Assembly (NCBI GenBank): GCA_900543705.1 | Contig: UQSL01000017.1 | Span: 1 to 32,078, forward strand | Length of the DNA: 32,078 nt | Reading direction: 5' to 3' | DNA from: an uncultured Oscillospiraceae bacterium | Lineage (GTDB): Bacteria; Bacillota; Clostridia; Oscillospirales; Ruminococcaceae | Translations under genes and position numbers: made by a program | Shown: piece after piece, positions 8,092 to 16,485 of the stretch | Layout of the letters: each line of letters begins with the position of its first letter | Numbering within the stretch: position 1 is the first letter of the stretch | The notes under the pieces: model-generated | Seen by the model: only the letters and a program-made list of their open reading frames with translations | Database searches by the model: none | Told to the model about the DNA's origin: nothing

Positions 8092-8616
8092 TTAGTTAAG
8101 AATCAAATCAGTTTCAAGCCCCATTTGATAAGCCTGGACTTGTTTGCTATTTTTCAACACCAATGTCTTTTGCGGATAAGACTCCGCAATTGCCGCAAGA
8201 TGTTTTCTCCTCTTACTGGTTCTTCCCTGAAAAAGCACCCAGAAGATAAAGCCAGCATCCAGCTTCTCCTCGCATCCCTCTGCCATACTCTCCCGTACAC
8301 GTCCCATATTTTGGCGGTAGCGCTTCCATACCCGATAAAAACAGCAAATCCTGCTAAACTCAAGCAGAAGGATTCTATCCGCCTGTTCCAGCCTTTCCTG
8401 CTGATAAAAGCCGGTATAGTTGCCGTCGATAACCCAATCTGATTTTTGCATAAACCGGTACACGATTTCCTTCGCTTTGCTGCGGTCCCTTTCAACCCAG
8501 CCCGGTTCAAATTGAACGGTATCCAAATGAAGTACGGGAATGTTGTAAAACTCTCCCAGAAACTTTGCTAGTGTTGATTTTCCCGCTCCACTGTAGCCCA
8601 GTACCGCTATCTTCAT
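8092..8616 (-). CDS. P-loop NTPase, topology-modulation/FlaR-like kinase
   Basis: This 174-residue protein starts MKIAVLGYSGAGKST, a Walker A motif at residues 7-15. It is followed by the FlaR/adenylate-kinase-like blocks IPVLHLDTVQFEPGWVERD, WVIDGNYTG and ADRILLLEFSRICCFYRVWKR. The family is annotated as DNA topology modulation protein, but the fold is that of a small nucleoside or shikimate-type kinase and the substrate is not known. The start at 8616 is preceded by GGAGGAG at 10 bases; a longer frame to 8736 runs into a repeated sequence and was rejected. It appears to be a single gene whose upstream region has been joined to the broken NfeD-like gene. Confidence 0.82.
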   Translation of the reverse strand: MKIAVLGYSGAGKSTLAKFLGEFYNIPVLHLDTVQFEPGWVERDRSKAKEIVYRFMQKSDWVIDGNYTGFYQQERLEQADRILLLEFSRICCFYRVWKRYRQNMGRVRESMAEGCEEKLDAGFIFWVLFQGRTSKRRKHLAAIAESYPQKTLVLKNSKQVQAYQMGLETDLILN

Positions 8617-8657
8617 TATTCCATCTCCTCCCCAAGAAAAGCCCGTAAGCCCCCGGG

Positions 8658-8698
8658 CCATTGAACAGGACCAGTAAAAACGGACAATGTACAAAAGC
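8658..8698. repeat. Copy 1 of a 35-bp dispersed repeat, possible transposon end
   Basis: GAACAGGACCAGTAAAAACG followed by GACAATGTACAAAAGC recurs in the same orientation at 32017-32052 with only a few mismatches. Here it replaces the expected C-terminal codons of the NfeD-like gene. A TGTACATTGTCC start on the minus strand would suit an insertion-sequence terminus, but no transposase is attached. Confidence 0.7.
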
Positions 8699-9286
8699 AC
8701 CGGTGGGAATTGATTCGGGACTTGAAGAAACGGCATCCAGTTCTACCAGCCTTTCCTGCAGCAAGAGGGTAATTTTTCCCTGCCCTTGCCCGGCAGGGGG
8801 AATGGTCAAATAGACCTTTGCCGTCTTGCCTATCGTATTGTCAAGCTCCAGATTTCCTTTATCCTGGAGCCTGTACGCGGAGCGAAAGAGCAATGCAATA
8901 CCGACAAGTGCCGCATTGCCCGCCGCAAAGGCGATTTAAATTGCAAAGATGTTTCCCACATACTTTGTCAGCAGCAGGCCGGTCCAGCCTCCTACGGCAA
9001 AAAATGCGACAATACCACGCACGGTAAACAAGGTCAGGCCGCTGTGGGCGTCCGCATCGTGGATCGGTGCATCCTCCCCCATGTGCATCTCATGCACATC
9101 AAAGTGCCCGCCGTCCAAATCCGGACCGGAGTCGTCAAAATCCAAATCCGCATGGTCGGTATCCGCACCGAATCCCACTCCAAAAAGCAGCAAGATAGAT
9201 TGAAGGATAAGAACTACTGTTGCTGCAATCGCGACACAGGCAAATATCTGCTGTACCAAGGTCAAACTATACCACCATGCGAGCAT
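8664..9286 (-). pseudogene. NfeD-like membrane protein gene, broken by an internal stop and a lost 3' end
   Basis: The first part starts MLAWWYSLTLVQQIFACVAI after a GGGGGAG site and runs through an Asp/His-rich loop and GLTLFTVRGIVAFFAVGGWTG, then meets TAA at 8936-8938. The same frame continues straight on as IAFAAGNAALVGIALLFRSA and then GNLELDNTIGKTAKVYLTIP, the OB-fold C-terminal domain of NfeD-like proteins. It breaks off after IPTGAFV, where the 35-bp repeat begins. So one nonsense codon and one truncation are visible in a single frame. NfeD-like proteins partner flotillins in membrane microdomains, and the flotillin gene usually follows. None is present here, so it was probably lost with the 3' end. 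Confidence 0.8.
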
Positions 9287-9302
9287 ATATACTCCCCCTT
9301 TC

Positions 9303-9869
9303 TTATGGCTGCCGGGATCCCAGCACCTGCTGATAAAGTCCATCCGCTTTTCTTTTAATAATGGATGCAGCGTAATAAATCAAAATCACACGTATTCCAT
9401 CGACAAGGCGCTGTTTTGCGCCAGTCCAGGGCTCCTGATAATCTACGGTTTCTCTCTCAATAATGGAGTTAAATTCCCGCTCCGACAGCACCTCTTCAAA
9501 ACTCACCTGATCCAAAATTGAGCAAAGATAACAATAAAGGTCTGCTTCAGAGACGATGCTGTCAGAAGTGTCTTCCATCTGCCCGTTGATAAACGTCAGT
9601 AGGGCGCTGATGTGGTCGAGCTTCATCACGTCCCGGAGCATATTGATAATCAGGATGCGCGCCAGATGCTCCATACTGTAGCGCTTTTCCACAGGACGGG
9701 CTACCCACCCGCGGTTAATCCAGTTTTGGATAACGGGTGTATCAAGGCCTGTGATTTCGCGTACTTGCGCAAGCATCAGCCCTTTTGTTACAGCAAACAC
9801 GGAAAACAAAAAGCTTCTGGCATCCTGATTACCGCGTTCGATTACGGTCCCGGGAAAATATGATTTCAC
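9303..9869 (-). CDS. DUF1836 domain protein, MerR-like helix-turn-helix
   Basis: This 188-residue cytoplasmic protein has a DNA-binding-like region at about 35-75 (MLAQVREITGLDTPVIQNWINRGWV, then KRYSMEHLARILIINMLRDVM), the core of the DUF1836 family. The start is a GTG at 9869 preceded by AGGAGG with 9 bases spacing; the nearby ATG is closed by a stop. It is 16 bases upstream of the NfeD-like gene and clearly in one operon with it, so a regulatory link to the membrane-domain genes is plausible. No ligand or target is known to me. It remains intact although its partner is broken. Confidence 0.8.
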   Translation of the reverse strand: MKSYFPGTVIERGNQDARSFLFSVFAVTKGLMLAQVREITGLDTPVIQNWINRGWVARPVEKRYSMEHLARILIINMLRDVMKLDHISALLTFINGQMEDTSDSIVSEADLYCYLCSILDQVSFEEVLSEREFNSIIERETVDYQEPWTGAKQRLVDGIRVILIYYAASIIKRKADGLYQQVLGSRQP

Positions 9870-10029
9870 ATCTTCATCCCTCCTGTTGCCTTGATTTTAT
9901 GACACATTCATAAGAAAGTAAAAGAACATTATGACCGGTTTTGACAGGTTTATTCTTCCGGATTTGAGCGAGACTCTCAATCTCTTGTTTTCTCGTTTTA
10001 TCTCCTTTTTTCTCTTGTTTACTTGAAAA

Positions 10030-10680
10030 TCACTTTTTGTCCGAATGTTCCTCCGAACAGTGCAGTAGCTTTCGGACTTGATTCTTATCCGGTGCGCTGA
10101 GAATTCCAGACTGCTGCATGTCTTCTAAAAGCTGTGTTGTCTCCTGTGGAGACAACTTGAGCTTTTTTTGCAGTACAAGAGGAGAAACTACCCCCTCCGC
10201 TGCAATGATGCGTTCAGCCGCCCTCAGCAGGCTTTTTTCAGTCCGGCCTGGTATAATTCCCATCCGCTTTTCAATTTGTGAGGGAAAACAGCTTTCCTGT
10301 TTTTCCACCTGCTCAATCATCTGCTTCAGGCCGGACCGGTCAATCAAATTTACCCCCAGAGTCGCTGCCAGTTTTCTGGCATCGGCTGTAAAAGAGTTAT
10401 TTGTGATGACCCAGGCAATTTCACAGCCGTAGTAATCCTTTCCGCTGTATACCTCCTGTACCGCTTTTTCACCCACTGGGCGGCTGTATTTTTTGCACTG
10501 TACTGCATTTTTCTGTTCCCGCTTCCAAGCTAGGATATCCACACCGAAATCTCCCTTTTCCGGTGTAATATACACCTTAGTGCAGCCGCTGCACTCCAGC
10601 AGAAGTGCGACATAGCGCTCAAACTGATATCCATCGAGGATTTCATCAATAAGCCTCATTTCCCTTTGTATCCCTGTCAT
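10030..10680 (-). CDS. Mrr-type restriction endonuclease-like protein with C-terminal winged helix
   Basis: The 216-residue protein has a PD-(D/E)xK nuclease domain at about 15-130. GDFGVDILAW carries Asp48 and AVQCKKY carries Gln61-x-Lys63, followed by the Mrr-like KAVQEVYSGKDYYGC and AWVITNNSFTADA. Residues 140-205 resemble a winged helix of the FtsK-gamma type (SLLRAAERIIAAEGVVSPLVLQ, then SPQETTQLLEDMQQSGIL). No methyltransferase is adjacent, which fits the modification-dependent Mrr group or a repair role rather than a classical restriction-modification pair. The start has GAGGTG upstream. It stands alone between the DUF1836 gene and clpX. Confidence 0.8.
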   Translation of the reverse strand: MTGIQREMRLIDEILDGYQFERYVALLLECSGCTKVYITPEKGDFGVDILAWKREQKNAVQCKKYSRPVGEKAVQEVYSGKDYYGCEIAWVITNNSFTADARKLAATLGVNLIDRSGLKQMIEQVEKQESCFPSQIEKRMGIIPGRTEKSLLRAAERIIAAEGVVSPLVLQKKLKLSPQETTQLLEDMQQSGILSAPDKNQVRKLLHCSEEHSDKK

Positions 10681-10857
10681 AGCAACACCTCAACTCCATT
10701 ATAGCAATGGATGGGGCAAATGAAAACAAATTCGTCCTAAGAAAGGAATTTTCTTATTATTTTGAGAGTGTTCCATCCTAGATATTACAACCATTTCGAC
10801 CAGCGGCTTTTCAGAACTAACAGAGATACGTCCATGTTGCTCGTCATCGCTTTACCC

Positions 10858-10906
10858 ATAACAAAAACAGCCACCCGAATAACACCGGATGGCTGCCAGT
10901 TTATTT
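10858..10906 (-). terminator. Terminator after clpX
   Basis: CAGCCATCCGG and CGGGTGGCTG pair on the minus strand around a short loop, followed by TTTTTGTT. It lies about 10 bases after the clpX stop codon. Confidence 0.8.
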
Positions 10907-10914
10907 CCCAATTC

Positions 10915-12186
10915 CTATTTTTGTTTTCCGAACTCCAGTACCGGAGATTCTTTTCCTTCCACACACGCGGGAGTAATCGTCACCTTGGTGACACCTTCCT
11001 CAGATGGGACGTTAAACATGATTTCCGTCAAAATCTCCTCCATGATGGAACGCAGACCACGAGCACCTGTCTTACGCTCAATAGCTTTGCGTGCCACCAT
11101 GCGAAGCGCCTCCGGCTCAAAAACAAGCTCCACACCGTCGAGCTCCAGCAGCTTCTGATACTGCTTGAGGATTGCGTTCTTCGGCTGTGTCAGGACATTC
11201 ACCAGTGCATCTTCATCGAGGTCCTCAAGGGTCGTGATGACCGGAAGGCGTCCGACAAGCTCCGGAATCAGGCCGTATTTCACGAGGTCATGCGGGGTAA
11301 TCTCCTTGAGCGTCTTTGCCTGGGAGAGTTCTTCCTTGCTACGCACCTTGGCGCCGAAGCCCAAAGCGCCGGAATCCATCCGCTTGCCGATAACCTTCTC
11401 GATCCCGGCAAAAGCGCCGCCGCAGATAAAGAGGATATTCGTCGTGTCAATCTGGATAAACTCCTGCTGGGGATGCTTTCTGCCGCCGGTCGGCGGGACA
11501 TTGGAGACGGTCCCCTCCAAAATCTTCAGCAGAGCCTGCTGCACACCTTCGCCGCTGACGTCGCGGGTAATGGAAGTGCTCTCAGACTTTCTGGATATTT
11601 TGTCGATTTCATCGATGTAGATAATGCCGCGTTCGGCTATTTCCACATCATAATCCGCAGCCTGAATCAGGCGCAGGAGGATGTTCTCGACGTCCTCACC
11701 GACATATCCCGCTTCCGTTAGGGTCGTTGCATCTGCAATGGCAAACGGGACGCCGAGGATTTTCGCCAGTGTCTGGGCGATAAAAGTCTTGCCGACGCCG
11801 GTCGGGCCAACCAGAAGCACATTGCTCTTTTGGATCTCGACATTATCCTCATCCGGGGTGCTCAGGAAGATACGCTTGTAATGATTGTAAACGGCAACAG
11901 ACAGGGCCATTTTTGCATCGTCCTGTCCAATGACGTACTGGTCAAGCCGTTCCTTGATTTCCTTGGGCTTGAGCATTTGCATTTCGCCGATATCCGCACT
12001 GTCGGTCATTGCACCATAGCGCGCATCCGTTGCAATGAGATTTTCCTCCTCCAGGATGCTGTAGCATAACTGGACACACTCGTCGCAGATATAGACGCCC
12101 GGTCCGGCGATAAATTTTTTAGCTTCGTCCTGCAATTTCCCGCAGAACGAACAGCGCACCGGCTTATTCTCATCGTTTTTTATCAT
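10915..12186 (-). CDS. clpX: ClpX, ATP-binding subunit of the ClpXP protease
   Basis: This 423-residue AAA+ unfoldase feeds substrates to ClpP in the cytoplasm. The N-terminal zinc domain shows CSFC and CDEC (Cys12, 15, 34, 37). Walker A is GPTGVGKT at 127-134, the pore loop is GYVG at 160-163 and Walker B is IIYIDEID at about 188-195. A GGRKH second pore loop and the sensor-2 GARGLRSIMEEI are also present. The ClpP-docking loop reads ALGFGAK, an LGF in place of the common IGF. Length and all motifs are complete. It follows clpP by 31 bases and ends at a terminator, so tig-clpP-clpX form one transcription unit or a closely linked group. Confidence 0.98.
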   Translation of the reverse strand: MIKNDENKPVRCSFCGKLQDEAKKFIAGPGVYICDECVQLCYSILEEENLIATDARYGAMTDSADIGEMQMLKPKEIKERLDQYVIGQDDAKMALSVAVYNHYKRIFLSTPDEDNVEIQKSNVLLVGPTGVGKTFIAQTLAKILGVPFAIADATTLTEAGYVGEDVENILLRLIQAADYDVEIAERGIIYIDEIDKISRKSESTSITRDVSGEGVQQALLKILEGTVSNVPPTGGRKHPQQEFIQIDTTNILFICGGAFAGIEKVIGKRMDSGALGFGAKVRSKEELSQAKTLKEITPHDLVKYGLIPELVGRLPVITTLEDLDEDALVNVLTQPKNAILKQYQKLLELDGVELVFEPEALRMVARKAIERKTGARGLRSIMEEILTEIMFNVPSEEGVTKVTITPACVEGKESPVLEFGKQK

Positions 12187-12217
12187 TCATACACCAACTT
12201 CTCTGGATGTGTTGTGC

Positions 12218-12802
12218 TTATCGAGAGGTGATTACTTTATCAATCAATCCGTACTCCAGTGCCTGCTGAGCCGTCATGAAGTTATCGCGCTCGGTATCCC
12301 GGTTGATGGTTTCCACCGGTTGGCCGGTATATTCGGAGAGCATCTTGTTGAGCTTCTCTCGGGTGTGCACAATGTGGTCCGCATGGATTTTGATATCGGT
12401 CGCCTGTCCCTGCAGCCCGCCGAGCAGCGGCTGGTGGATCAGGATTTCGCTGTTGGGCAGCGCAAAACGTTTGCCCTTGGTACCGGAAGTCAGCAGGAAG
12501 GAACCCATGGAAGCCGCCAGGCCCACGCAGATGGTGGATACATCGCATTTAATGTATTTCATTGTATCATGGATGGCCATGCCTGCGGTGATGGAACCGC
12601 CTGGGCTGTTGATGTAAAGGCTGATATCCTTCTCCGGGTCCTGCCCTTCGAGGTAAAGCAGCTGCGCGACGACAAGGCTAGCAGTTGCGTCGTTTACCTC
12701 GTCACACAGCATAATGATTCTGTCGTTGAGTAATCTGGAAAAAATGTCATAGGAACGCTCTCCGCGGTCGGTTTGTTCTACTACCATTGGCACTAAGCTC
12801 AT
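12218..12802 (-). CDS. clpP: ClpP, proteolytic subunit of the ClpXP protease
   Basis: The 194-residue serine protease forms the tetradecameric chamber of ClpXP. The catalytic triad is visible as Ser98 in GLAASMGS, His123 in LIHQPL and Asp173 in DTERDNF. The N-terminal loop SLVPMVVEQTDRGERSYDI and the hydrophobic groove residues fit a standard housekeeping ClpP. The start has GGAGGTG at a normal distance. It has one extra residue after QPL compared with Escherichia coli ClpP. Upstream lies trigger factor; no CtsR-type direct repeat was seen in the gap. Confidence 0.98.
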   Translation of the reverse strand: MSLVPMVVEQTDRGERSYDIFSRLLNDRIIMLCDEVNDATASLVVAQLLYLEGQDPEKDISLYINSPGGSITAGMAIHDTMKYIKCDVSTICVGLAASMGSFLLTSGTKGKRFALPNSEILIHQPLLGGLQGQATDIKIHADHIVHTREKLNKMLSEYTGQPVETINRDTERDNFMTAQQALEYGLIDKVITSR

Positions 12803-12845
12803 TTGCGTGCACCTCCATAATGTGAATAAAGTTTCATCATAGCAG

Positions 12846-12876
12846 TTTTGTCAGGCAGTTATACTGCCTGACAAAA
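12846..12876. other. Strong hairpin between tig and clpP
   Basis: TTTTGTCAGGCAG and CTGCCTGACAAAA form a perfect 13-bp stem. On the transcribed minus strand the T-run is on the 5' arm and A-run on the 3' arm, so it is not a typical intrinsic terminator. It may be a processing or stability element at the 5' end of the clpP message. Confidence 0.55.
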
Positions 12877-12946
12877 AACCATTCTATGTATCAAGTGAAA
12901 ACAGTATATGAACTGACTGAGAAGATTCATTGAACGCAGATAAAAA

Positions 12947-14305
12947 TTACTTTTCTTCCGCCGTCTCCTCAGTTTCTGCTTTCTTCTTTGTAGTACGGCG
13001 GGCGGCTTTCTTCTTACCATCGGCCGTCTCTTTGACCTTCGCATTGTCCTTGACAAAGTCGATTGCCTTGTTCACGACGATATCCTTTATCAGGTCTTTC
13101 TCCGGAATGAAGGTTTTGACTTTTTCCGCTTCGATGCCGTACTGCTTGGAAAGTTTCTCATATTCCTCGTTTACTTCTTCTTCAGAGGCCTCGAGTTTCT
13201 CGTTTTCTGCAATTTTTTCAAGGGCAAGGCGGATTTTCACCTGGCGTTCCGCCTGCTCGCGGAAGGTCTTGCGGAAGCTTTCCATCTCCATACCGGTGTA
13301 CTGTAGGTAGGTGTTCAAATCCATGCCCTGCATCTGCAGACGGTATTCAAAATCAGCAACCATGTTGTTGATGCTGTTTTCATACATGACTTCCGGAATC
13401 TCAGCTTTGAGGTTTTCGATGACTGTGTCGATCAGCTGATTCTCGAGTGCATCCTGAGCCGCCTTGTCGCTCTGCTCCTGAAGCTTTGCTTCGGTGTCCT
13501 TTTTCAGTTCCTCGAGGGTGTCGAATTCGCTGACGTCTTTGACAAACTCGTCGTCGAGTTCCGGCAGTTCGCGGGTTTTCAGCTCATGCAGCTTGCATTT
13601 AAAAATTGCCTCTTTGCCGGCGAGCTCTTCTGCATGGTACTCGGTCGGGAAGGTAACAGTGACATCGAACTCGTCACCGATGTTGTGGCCAATAATCTGC
13701 TCCTCAAAGCCCGGGATAAACTGGCCGGAGCCGAGGGTCAGCGGATACTGCTCTCCCTTACCGCCTTCAAATGCTTTTCCGTCGACAAAGCCCTCAAAGT
13801 CAATAATGGCGTTGTCGCCGTTTTCAGCAGCTCTGCCTTCGACGGAGATAATTCTCGCGTTTCTCTCACGCTGCTTGTCAATCGCCTCGTTTATCTCTTC
13901 CTCTGTGACCTTGTGGAGCTCTTTGGTTGCCTCGATTCCCTTATAGTTTTCGACTTCCACTTCCGGCTTGACGATGACTTTTGCCTTGAAGGTGTAGCCG
14001 TCCTTGTTAATATCGGTGATTTCGACTTCCGCTTCTGCAACAGGAGTGATGTCGGCAGCTTCAATGGCCTGTGCATAGGCATCCGGATAGGACATATTGA
14101 CAGCGTCCTCAAAGAACACGTTCTCGCCATAGAGTTTCTCGATGAGATGGCGCGGAGCTTTTCCCTTACGGAAGCCCGGAACGGTCATTTTCGGTGCGTT
14201 TTTCTTAAATGCTTTGGTAAGAGCTTCTTCAAACTGCTCTTTTTCTACTTTTACTTCCAATTCATAATGATTGGTTTCGGTTTTGTTCGCTGAGACTAAA
14301 CTCAT
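12947..14305 (-). CDS. tig: Trigger factor, ribosome-associated chaperone and prolyl isomerase
   Basis: This 452-residue protein binds the ribosome exit tunnel and helps nascent chains fold. The ribosome-binding signature lies near residues 40-50 in the form VPGFRKGKAPRHLIEK. The central FKBP-type isomerase domain includes DNAIIDFEGFVDGKAFEGG and the helical C-terminal domain follows. The tail is a Lys/Glu-rich low-complexity stretch of about 25 residues (KKKAARRTTKKKAETEETAE), longer than usual. The start at 14305 has AGGAGG 8 bases upstream; the in-frame ATG at 14332 has none and was rejected. An extended -10 promoter lies 40 bases upstream. Confidence 0.97.
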   Translation of the reverse strand: MSLVSANKTETNHYELEVKVEKEQFEEALTKAFKKNAPKMTVPGFRKGKAPRHLIEKLYGENVFFEDAVNMSYPDAYAQAIEAADITPVAEAEVEITDINKDGYTFKAKVIVKPEVEVENYKGIEATKELHKVTEEEINEAIDKQRERNARIISVEGRAAENGDNAIIDFEGFVDGKAFEGGKGEQYPLTLGSGQFIPGFEEQIIGHNIGDEFDVTVTFPTEYHAEELAGKEAIFKCKLHELKTRELPELDDEFVKDVSEFDTLEELKKDTEAKLQEQSDKAAQDALENQLIDTVIENLKAEIPEVMYENSINNMVADFEYRLQMQGMDLNTYLQYTGMEMESFRKTFREQAERQVKIRLALEKIAENEKLEASEEEVNEEYEKLSKQYGIEAEKVKTFIPEKDLIKDIVVNKAIDFVKDNAKVKETADGKKKAARRTTKKKAETEETAEEK

Positions 14306-14344
14306 GTTGACATCCTCCTGTTTTGAAAACAATCTATCCTCGCT

Positions 14345-14373
14345 ATTATAGCATAGACCTTTTTAAAATTCCA
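14345..14373 (-). promoter_or_regulatory. Promoter of tig
   Basis: An extended -10 element TGCTATAAT lies on the minus strand with TATAAT at 14345-14350. The -35 region (TGGAAT at 17 bases) is weak, which is normal for an extended -10 promoter. Confidence 0.6.
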
Positions 14374-14416
14374 CCATTTTTTTCTCAATGTAAAATATAC
14401 GAAAAACCTATGTACT

Positions 14417-15100
14417 TTACACCAAAACCGGGGTGAATTTCAGATAATCCGCGGACACCAGACGGAAGGTGATTCCATCATATTCCCCCTGGAATGCATA
14501 CTGCGCGCCTGAGCCGTGGATATGTCCGTAAAAACAGCGCTTGACGCCGTATCTGTGCATAACCTCGAGCATCTCGGTACAGCAGTTGTTCTGATAAACC
14601 GGCGGATAATGGATGAACGCCACCGGCTCTTTTCCGGTTTTCGCTCCTTCGCGCAGGGACGCCTCCAGCCTGCCTACCTCCCGCAGATAGACCTTATGGT
14701 TATGCTCCTCCGCGCTGTCAAGTATCCAGCCGCGGGAGCCGCACACGGCGATTTTGCCTGCCTCAGCGCAGTTATTATGAAGGATTTTAATCGACTTTAA
14801 ACCGTTATCCTCTAAAAATCGGCTCATCTTGGAGGCCGTGGAAAACCAGTAATCGTGATTGCCCTTGATAATCAGCTTACTACCCGGCAGCGATTCGATG
14901 AAGCGGAAATCCAAAAGCGCCTGCTCCATCGACATTCCCCAGGAAATATCCCCCGCGAGTACGACCGTATCCTCTTCGGATATAAGCCTGTTCCAGTTAT
15001 CCCGGATGCGCTCGACATAGTTTTCCCATCCCGGGAACACATCCATCGGCTTATCCGCATCCAAAGATAAATGCAAATCCGCAATGGTAAAAACCTTCAA
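14417..15100 (-). CDS. Metallophosphoesterase (calcineurin-like)
   Basis: The 227-residue protein carries all five metal-binding blocks of the superfamily: DLHL (Asp8, His10), GDISW near 50, GNHDYW near 80, FIHYPP near 163 and GHIHG near 193. It belongs to a group of small clostridial phosphoesterases of unknown substrate; a cyclic nucleotide or a phosphoester in RNA are possibilities. The start is a TTG at 15100, the only start giving the complete first beta strand MKVFTIADLHL, with GGAG and GAGG upstream. It is the last gene of the run that begins at lepB, 43 bases after the dipeptidase. Confidence 0.88.
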   Translation of the reverse strand: MKVFTIADLHLSLDADKPMDVFPGWENYVERIRDNWNRLISEEDTVVLAGDISWGMSMEQALLDFRFIESLPGSKLIIKGNHDYWFSTASKMSRFLEDNGLKSIKILHNNCAEAGKIAVCGSRGWILDSAEEHNHKVYLREVGRLEASLREGAKTGKEPVAFIHYPPVYQNNCCTEMLEVMHRYGVKRCFYGHIHGSGAQYAFQGEYDGITFRLVSADYLKFTPVLV

Positions 15101-15143
15101 CCTTCCGCCTCACTCCTTTTTATTTCAAATTGTTTTTCTCCGG

Positions 15144-16064
15144 TTATTTTACGTTTCTGATAAAGAACTGATAGGCATTGTCATAAAAAATCTTGTTGAC
15201 AAGTGTTTCGGAATAATTTTTGCGCAGCATGGCGTTTGCGAGGTTTTCGACCTTGTCAATCGAGTCGAGGTTCGGTTCAATCTCCGCCCCGTCGAAATCG
15301 CTGCCCATCGCGAGGATGTCCTCCCCGCCCAAAGAGAGGAAATGGTCCGCATGGCGCACCAGGTCGTCAATAGTACCGGCATCGCTGATAAAACCGGTGT
15401 AGAAGTTCAGGCCCACCAGGCCCCCGCGTTCTTTAATTACGGCAAACTGGCCGTCGGTCAAATTCCTGCGGTGCGGATACACGGCGGAGGAATTCGAATG
15501 GGTCGCGAGTAACGGCTTTGAGTAGCACTCGGCTGCCTCATAAAAGGTGCGCTCGCTTGCGTGGGAAACGTCCAGCACCATGCCGACGCGCTCCATCTCG
15601 CTTAAGGCGTCTCTGCCAAGCGTGGTCAGGCCCTCGTCTGTCATGGCCCCGCCTGCAAGCAGTGTCGCATTGTTCCAGGTCAAAGAGGCAATGCGCACAC
15701 CCGCATTGTAGTAGCGCTCGACGGTGCTCATATCGTCGCCGAACGCCCGACCGTTTTCAATCGAGAGCACTGCCGCGAACCGTCCGGATTGCGCCGCCTG
15801 CTCGATTTCGGCTGCATTGGTACATTTCACAACCAGATCGCTGTTTTTCTCCATCTGCTCGTGGAAAAATGCCAGATACTCCGTGACATACTCCTTCGCC
15901 TGATTGGCCTCCACGGAATCCGGGACATAGATAGCGTAGGTCTGACACCACTTATCAAAGCATTTTCCCTTTTGCAGGGAGATATGCATCGAGTTTTCCC
16001 GCAATCCCTCCTGTTTGCGATGGGCGAAAACAAGGGTGTCACAGTGCAAGTCAAAGAAATTCAT
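15144..16064 (-). CDS. Membrane dipeptidase-like peptidase, family M19
   Basis: This 306-residue zinc hydrolase is related to renal dipeptidase and bacterial PvdM/AC-type enzymes. Metal ligands are visible as HCD (His7, Asp9), IENG (Glu103), VSHAS (His168) and THSNS (His189), followed by the substrate-contact YPHRRNL and GSDFDGA near 245. The start at 16064 has GGAGGG at a good distance; six extra codons upstream were rejected. There is no signal peptide, so it acts in the cytoplasm, likely on dipeptides with a D- or dehydro-residue. It lies between yraN and the phosphoesterase gene, all on the same strand. Confidence 0.93.
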   Translation of the reverse strand: MNFFDLHCDTLVFAHRKQEGLRENSMHISLQKGKCFDKWCQTYAIYVPDSVEANQAKEYVTEYLAFFHEQMEKNSDLVVKCTNAAEIEQAAQSGRFAAVLSIENGRAFGDDMSTVERYYNAGVRIASLTWNNATLLAGGAMTDEGLTTLGRDALSEMERVGMVLDVSHASERTFYEAAECYSKPLLATHSNSSAVYPHRRNLTDGQFAVIKERGGLVGLNFYTGFISDAGTIDDLVRHADHFLSLGGEDILAMGSDFDGAEIEPNLDSIDKVENLANAMLRKNYSETLVNKIFYDNAYQFFIRNVK

Positions 16065-16116
16065 AATTATCCCTCCGTTCATAAGTTAATCGTTTATTAC
16101 CATGGAGAGGTGTTCG

Positions 16117-16485
16117 TTAACCGGCGTCAAAGGCGTTTTTCAGGTAATGCATCTGCAAAACGGTAAACTCTTCGCCTGGGCGCAGGATGAGTTCCACCAC
16201 GTCAAAGCGGGGCATCCCGTTAGGACGCTCCCTTTTAAGATATTCCTCCGCTGTGCGAATCAGACGCATCCGTTTTGTTTTTGTTACCGCTTCCCTCGGC
16301 GCATACAAAGAGGAAGAACCCCGCGCCTTTACCTCAACAAAGGCAACACAGCCGCCGTCGCGCACGATAAGGTCGATTTCCCCGCCGCGGATGGTATAAT
16401 TGCGCGCCAAAATCTCACAGCCGCGCTGAGAAAGGTACTTTGCCACATAGTCCTCCGCCATTCTCCCGCGGCTGACCGTGCTCAC
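16117..16485 (-). CDS. UPF0102/YraN family endonuclease-like protein
   Basis: The 122-residue protein has the compact nuclease-like core of the UPF0102 family: GRMAEDYVAKYL, NYTIRGGEIDLIV (Glu36, Asp38) and FVEVKAR (Glu51, Lys53). It is homologous to Holliday-junction-type nucleases but its physiological role is unsettled. Translation starts with a GTG at 16485 that overlaps the rnhB stop by 4 bases, with GGAGGGG just upstream, so the two genes are coupled. The rnhB-yraN pairing is common in Firmicutes. Confidence 0.93.
   Translation of the reverse strand: MSTVSRGRMAEDYVAKYLSQRGCEILARNYTIRGGEIDLIVRDGGCVAFVEVKARGSSSLYAPREAVTKTKRMRLIRTAEEYLKRERPNGMPRFDVVELILRPGEEFTVLQMHYLKNAFDAG

Noticed and set aside
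8507..8893. Separate 128-residue gene starting MLFRSAYRLQDK
   Set aside because: Its first half is the in-frame continuation of the NfeD-like gene after the internal stop, and its second half is translated repeat and the kinase gene in another frame.
10762..11721. 319-residue plus-strand frame opposite clpX
   Set aside because: It is antisense to a fully conserved clpX gene, crosses its terminator and resembles no protein.
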